NCBI GenBank assembly: GCA_035275285.1
Contig: DATENA010000196.1
Span: forward strand, 1 to 7,905
Length of the DNA stretch: 7,905 nt
Reading direction: 5' to 3'
Origin: Chersky-265 sp035275285
GTDB lineage: Bacteria > Fibrobacterota > Fibrobacteria > UBA11236
The notes under the pieces are model-generated. The model was not told the DNA's origin and searched no databases. It saw nothing but the letters and a program-made list of their open reading frames with translations. Below are positions 5,479 through 7,905 of the stretch, piece after piece. A program made the position numbers and the translations under genes. Numbering within the stretch: the first letter of the stretch is position 1; every line of letters starts with the position of its first letter.

Positions 5479-7158
5479 TCATTTGCCGGCCATGAATTCC
5501 AGATCCCGGCTGGTCTTGGCCTTCCAAAGTTTCTTGGCCACCGCCAGGAAATTCACGTAGTGGCGTTTCTTCACGTTGGTGAGATTCGCCCCCATCAGCG
5601 AATCATTGTCGATGCCGCTCGCCAACCCGTCCCCGTCGGCCTGGGTGGTGTCCGTGGCGCCGCCGGCATACTCGTCCGGCAGCCCCACCAGATGGCCCAC
5701 TTCATGGGCGGCCACGGCCACGCGGGTTTCGCCGTAGAAGAAGATCGCCGCATTGGAACGGCCGTAGCCGGGAACCAAGGCGATGGAATGGGCGCCCGCC
5801 GTCTCCACCTTCTTCATCTCCAGGGTCAGATCCACCTTGTAGCCGCAACCCTCCTTGTCCGCCGCCTTGGAGCAGGTCTTGGGGCGCAGCTTGAACTTTT
5901 CCGAAAAGCGCTTGTGGGTATCGTCGACCCACGCGGCGCGTTTCTTGGCATAGGTATGGAAATCGTAGTCGGCGAAGGCCTCGGGCCATTCCCCGGTCCC
6001 GTTGATCTGGACGTACTTGGCCCCCGACTTCTGGAACCCCACGGCGGAATACTCCCCGCCCGAGGGCACGAAGCCCGCCGGAAAGGCCTTCCAGGCCGTT
6101 CCGTCATGGTACTGGTTGGGCACCATGCCCGCCCCGTGGACGCGGCCCCAGCGATAGCCCGCATACGGGCAGCCCCCGGCCAGGCCCGTGATGCCGGCGC
6201 CGGTCATCTTGACCCAGTAGCCGCCCCAGGCCTTGAGCACATCTTCCTTGACCTGGATTTTGCATTGCAGGCCGTCGAATTTCTGCTTGAACTCGGAATG
6301 CACGGAATAATTGTTCCAGGAATAGTCCTTGGAAAAGGTCTCCCAATCCGCGTCCTTCACCAGCTTGAGCTTGTAATTCTTGGCGCCGAACGCCTTCTCC
6401 TTCTCCAACTGGAACTCGGCCTGCACCGGCACGCTCTCGGGCAGCTTGCCGTCCTTGGCCTCCACACCGCACAGGCAGGGATGGTAGGTGTATTCCAGCT
6501 TGCCCCCCTTGGCCTTCACCTTGGCCTCCGCCACCGCCTTATGACTGAGGGTGAGCTTCAAGGCCACTTCGACATCGTCGGAGAGGATGGTATCGGCCAG
6601 GACCTTGACGGTTTCGCCCACCCAGCCCTCTTCCTTTTCGAAGCGGACCTTGGCGGCGAACTGCCGCACGTCGAGGGCGGGGCTTTCCACTTCGGTCGAA
6701 TCCCGGTGCTTGGCGGTGAACACGTATCTGCAGGAGTCCGGCGGCTTGCCTTCCGGCGTCTTGAATTGGGGAAGGAACAAGGTGATTTCCTTGCCCGCCT
6801 TCCCGTCCTTGAGATGGCCTTCCGCCTTGGCGATGGACTCCTTCTTGCCGTCGGGCTGGACCGCGAAGGCCTGGAAGTCCACCTTGGTGATGCCTTTCAA
6901 TTCCTCGGGAAGCGTCCCCTCCACGGTGAGGGTCACCTTCTCGTTGAAGCGGGCCTTATCCTTGCTCCATTTGGGGTTGGAGAGCACCACCTTGGGCTTC
7001 TCCTTGGGCTTTTCCTCCGCGACGGGCGGCGGAGGCGGTTCCGGTTCGGCGGCCTCGGCGGGCGTGGCGGGACGCCGCACCCCTCCCCCGCCTTTGGGCC
7101 AGGGAGCGCCTCCAAAGGGATTCTTGGGGTTCGATTTGTCGAATGGAGGCGGGCTCAT
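5479..7158 (-). CDS. Leaderless zinc metalloprotease with Ig-like modules, putative contractile-injection/T6SS-type effector
   Basis: The protein has 559 aa and starts at an ATG (7158-7156) after GAGGGA (7166-7161). There is no signal peptide: residues 1-56 are Pro/Gly/Lys-rich and disordered. Residues about 57-165 form an Ig-like module (NPKWSKDKARFNEKVTLTVE, later 'YVFTAKHRDSTEVESPALDV'), and about 168-267 form a second. Such modules are familiar from C-terminal extensions and cargo of VgrG proteins. The catalytic region spans about 390-545. H485-E-x-x-H489-x-x-G492-x-x-D495-E-Y gives a metzincin-like zinc site (two His and a likely Asp ligand, E486 as base), and N518-D-S-L-M522-G is placed like a Met-turn. 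Upstream, 'WVDDTHKRFSEKF' and 'GRSNAAIFFYG' resemble the same effector-like family as I recall it. The 296-aa gene follows 18 bp later and a lipoprotein gene lies 109 bp upstream. It would act outside the producing cell if injected; the substrate is unknown. The zinc protease call is strong, the delivery route inferred. Confidence 0.82.
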   Translation of the reverse strand: MSPPPFDKSNPKNPFGGAPWPKGGGGVRRPATPAEAAEPEPPPPPVAEEKPKEKPKVVLSNPKWSKDKARFNEKVTLTVEGTLPEELKGITKVDFQAFAVQPDGKKESIAKAEGHLKDGKAGKEITLFLPQFKTPEGKPPDSCRYVFTAKHRDSTEVESPALDVRQFAAKVRFEKEEGWVGETVKVLADTILSDDVEVALKLTLSHKAVAEAKVKAKGGKLEYTYHPCLCGVEAKDGKLPESVPVQAEFQLEKEKAFGAKNYKLKLVKDADWETFSKDYSWNNYSVHSEFKQKFDGLQCKIQVKEDVLKAWGGYWVKMTGAGITGLAGGCPYAGYRWGRVHGAGMVPNQYHDGTAWKAFPAGFVPSGGEYSAVGFQKSGAKYVQINGTGEWPEAFADYDFHTYAKKRAAWVDDTHKRFSEKFKLRPKTCSKAADKEGCGYKVDLTLEMKKVETAGAHSIALVPGYGRSNAAIFFYGETRVAVAAHEVGHLVGLPDEYAGGATDTTQADGDGLASGIDNDSLMGANLTNVKKRHYVNFLAVAKKLWKAKTSRDLEFMAGK

Positions 7159-7183
7159 ATTCCCTCGGGGTTCAGCGAACCCA

Positions 7184-7211
7184 AATATACGCGTCCGGAC
7201 ACGCCGGCGTG
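7184..7211 (-). promoter_or_regulatory. Candidate promoter/operator for the metalloprotease gene
   Basis: On the minus strand TATATT (7189-7184) is a good -10 match 25 bases before the ATG at 7158. No clear -35 is seen at 17 bp. A perfect 12-bp palindrome, CACGCCGGCGTG (7200-7211), lies just upstream of the -10, where a repressor or activator could bind. The 109-base gap between lipoprotein and metalloprotease genes supports separate transcription, but read-through is possible. Confidence 0.35.
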
Positions 7212-7267
7212 GTGAGCCCGATCACGCTTCGGGAGTAGGGCGATGGGATGTTCCGGATGTCCAAGGG

Positions 7268-7696
7268 CTAGGGACAGCTCAGGGGCTCTTCCACGGGATA
7301 GGCTTTGCGGATCCCGTCGATGATGGGCCGGTTCTTCGCCTTCTCCGCGTCCGATCCGAAAATATGGAACAGGGCCACGTCCTTTCCCTCGCTATCCAGA
7401 TAGTAGACGGGCGAATCCATGATCTGTACGGTATGGGTATACCCGCCGATGTTCCCCGCGCTGTCCTTCAGGACCTTGACCACCAAGGGAGCCGGTCCAG
7501 GCGGTTGGCCGCAGAAACGGGCCAGGACATCCGGGTGCACGGTCTTGGACGCGCCTTGGGGCATGGTCTTCTCCTCCGGGGTGCGGGCGGAAGGTTTTTC
7601 GGGAGCGGGCGACTTGCATCCGATGGGAAGCAAGGGAAGGATAGCCAGGGCGGCCAATGCCAGCGCCGCAGGGAAGAATCGGGGTATTTCCTGCAT
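7268..7696 (-). CDS. Probable small lipoprotein of unknown function
   Basis: The protein has 142 aa, starting at the ATG at 7696 after GAGGA (7704-7700). The N-terminus has Arg6, a long Ala/Leu core and then L23-P-I-G-C27-K, a lipobox-like site with Gly before Cys but Pro at -3 instead of the usual Leu, so lipidation is likely but not certain. A Pro/Glu/Lys linker (about 28-50) leads to a small domain (about 53-142) with 'LVVKVLKDSAGNIGGYTHTV', 'MDSPVYYLDSEGKDVALFHIFG' and a C-terminal 'RPIIDGIRKAYPVEEPLSC'. C62 and C141 could form a disulfide. I do not recognise the family. It lies upstream of and co-directional with the metalloprotease; a periplasm-facing protective role is conceivable but unsupported beyond position. 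Confidence 0.75.
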   Translation of the reverse strand: MQEIPRFFPAALALAALAILPLLPIGCKSPAPEKPSARTPEEKTMPQGASKTVHPDVLARFCGQPPGPAPLVVKVLKDSAGNIGGYTHTVQIMDSPVYYLDSEGKDVALFHIFGSDAEKAKNRPIIDGIRKAYPVEEPLSCP

Positions 7697-7709
7697 GGTT
7701 CCTCATGCG

Positions 7710-7728
7710 GCCGGAACAGCGTTCCGGC
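7710..7728 (-). promoter_or_regulatory. Hairpin in the leader of the lipoprotein gene
   Basis: GCCGGAAC (7710-7717) and GTTCCGGC (7721-7728) form a perfect 8-bp stem with a 3-base loop, 13 bases before the start codon. No T run follows on either strand. The arm nearer the gene (GTTCC on the minus strand) could instead pair with GGAAC inside the ribosome site (7702-7698), giving two exclusive structures. A translation switch is possible; it may equally be a chance stem. Confidence 0.4.
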
Positions 7729-7773
7729 GGGTTCAAACCGGTTGGACTGAAGCCTAAAGGGTAACAAAAAATA

Positions 7774-7905
7774 TCACGACAGAAAGCCGAATACCACCGC
7801 TTCGCCCCGCTTCACCTGCTCCCTCACCGTCCGGCTGATTCCGCGATTGTCCTGCCGGATGAGTTCGACCAGGCGGGGGATGCGCTTGGCCTCCGAGCGG
7901 CCGTC
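7774..7905 (-). CDS. 3' end of an unidentified gene (5' part outside window)
   Basis: On the minus strand a frame is open from the right edge to a TGA at 7776-7774, giving 43 residues. The sequence is charged and helical (it includes EAKRIPRLVELIRQDN and GISRTVREQVKRGEA) and ends in VVFGFLS. The codon use matches neighbouring genes and the stop is followed by an AT-rich stretch, as expected at a gene end. The fragment is too short to assign a family. Confidence 0.6.
   Translation of the reverse strand, partial: DGRSEAKRIPRLVELIRQDNRGISRTVREQVKRGEAVVFGFLS

Noticed and set aside
4636..7215. 859-codon open frame on the + strand
   Set aside because: It lies opposite two well-supported minus-strand genes. 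Its repetitive Leu/Gly/His/Arg composition comes from GC-biased third positions, and it crosses the gap between the two real genes.
6551..7750. 399-codon + strand frame
   Set aside because: It spans the ends of two minus-strand genes and the intergenic region; composition is that of a shadow frame.

Overview
The window is high-GC bacterial DNA (GC estimated by eye) with six complete genes, two genes cut by the window edges, and no rRNA, tRNA, CRISPR array or insertion sequence that I can see. The best taxonomic clue is the left-most gene, whose C-terminal half looks like an outer-membrane barrel of the PorV/PorQ family. That family is typical of the FCB group (Bacteroidota, Fibrobacterota, Gemmatimonadota and relatives). 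High GC with GC-rich third positions points more to a Fibrobacterota- or Gemmatimonadota-like organism than to a typical Bacteroidota. This placement is an inference.

Left block, + strand (1-3948). A PorV/PorQ-like barrel protein that carries a Reg_prop-type beta-propeller ends at 1881 and is followed by a strong intrinsic terminator (1934-1961). A two-gene unit follows. The first gene (2087-2974) encodes a secreted, Asp-rich protein with a His-Gly / Ser-Ser-Cys pair resembling caspase-like (clan CD) peptidases and the DUF6345 family. The second (2986-3948), 11 bp downstream, encodes a secreted protein whose C-terminal part resembles PepSY/FTP-type propeptide domains. The pair may be a protease and its propeptide-like partner made as separate chains.

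Middle (3949-4569). A GNRA-capped hairpin (4007-4034) lies between the convergent ends of the + block and a minus-strand DUF2277 gene (4039-4314). The 255 bases after it hold a candidate promoter, several perfect palindromes and one doubtful mini-ORF.

Right block, minus strand (4570-7905). In transcription order: the 3' end of an unidentified gene (7774 to the edge), a probable small lipoprotein (7268-7696), a 559-aa zinc metalloprotease (5479-7158) and a 296-aa cytoplasmic protein (4570-5460). The metalloprotease has no signal peptide, a Pro-rich N-terminus, Ig-like modules, and a zincin site HExxHxxGxxDEY followed by a Met-turn-like SLMG. It resembles effectors linked to type VI or other contractile injection systems. 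The 296-aa protein could be its adaptor, chaperone or immunity protein. No secretion-apparatus gene lies in the window, so delivery is inferred.

The two items most worth following are the split caspase-like/propeptide-like pair and the leaderless metalloprotease cassette. The propeller carried within or ahead of a PorV-type barrel is a third unusual architecture.
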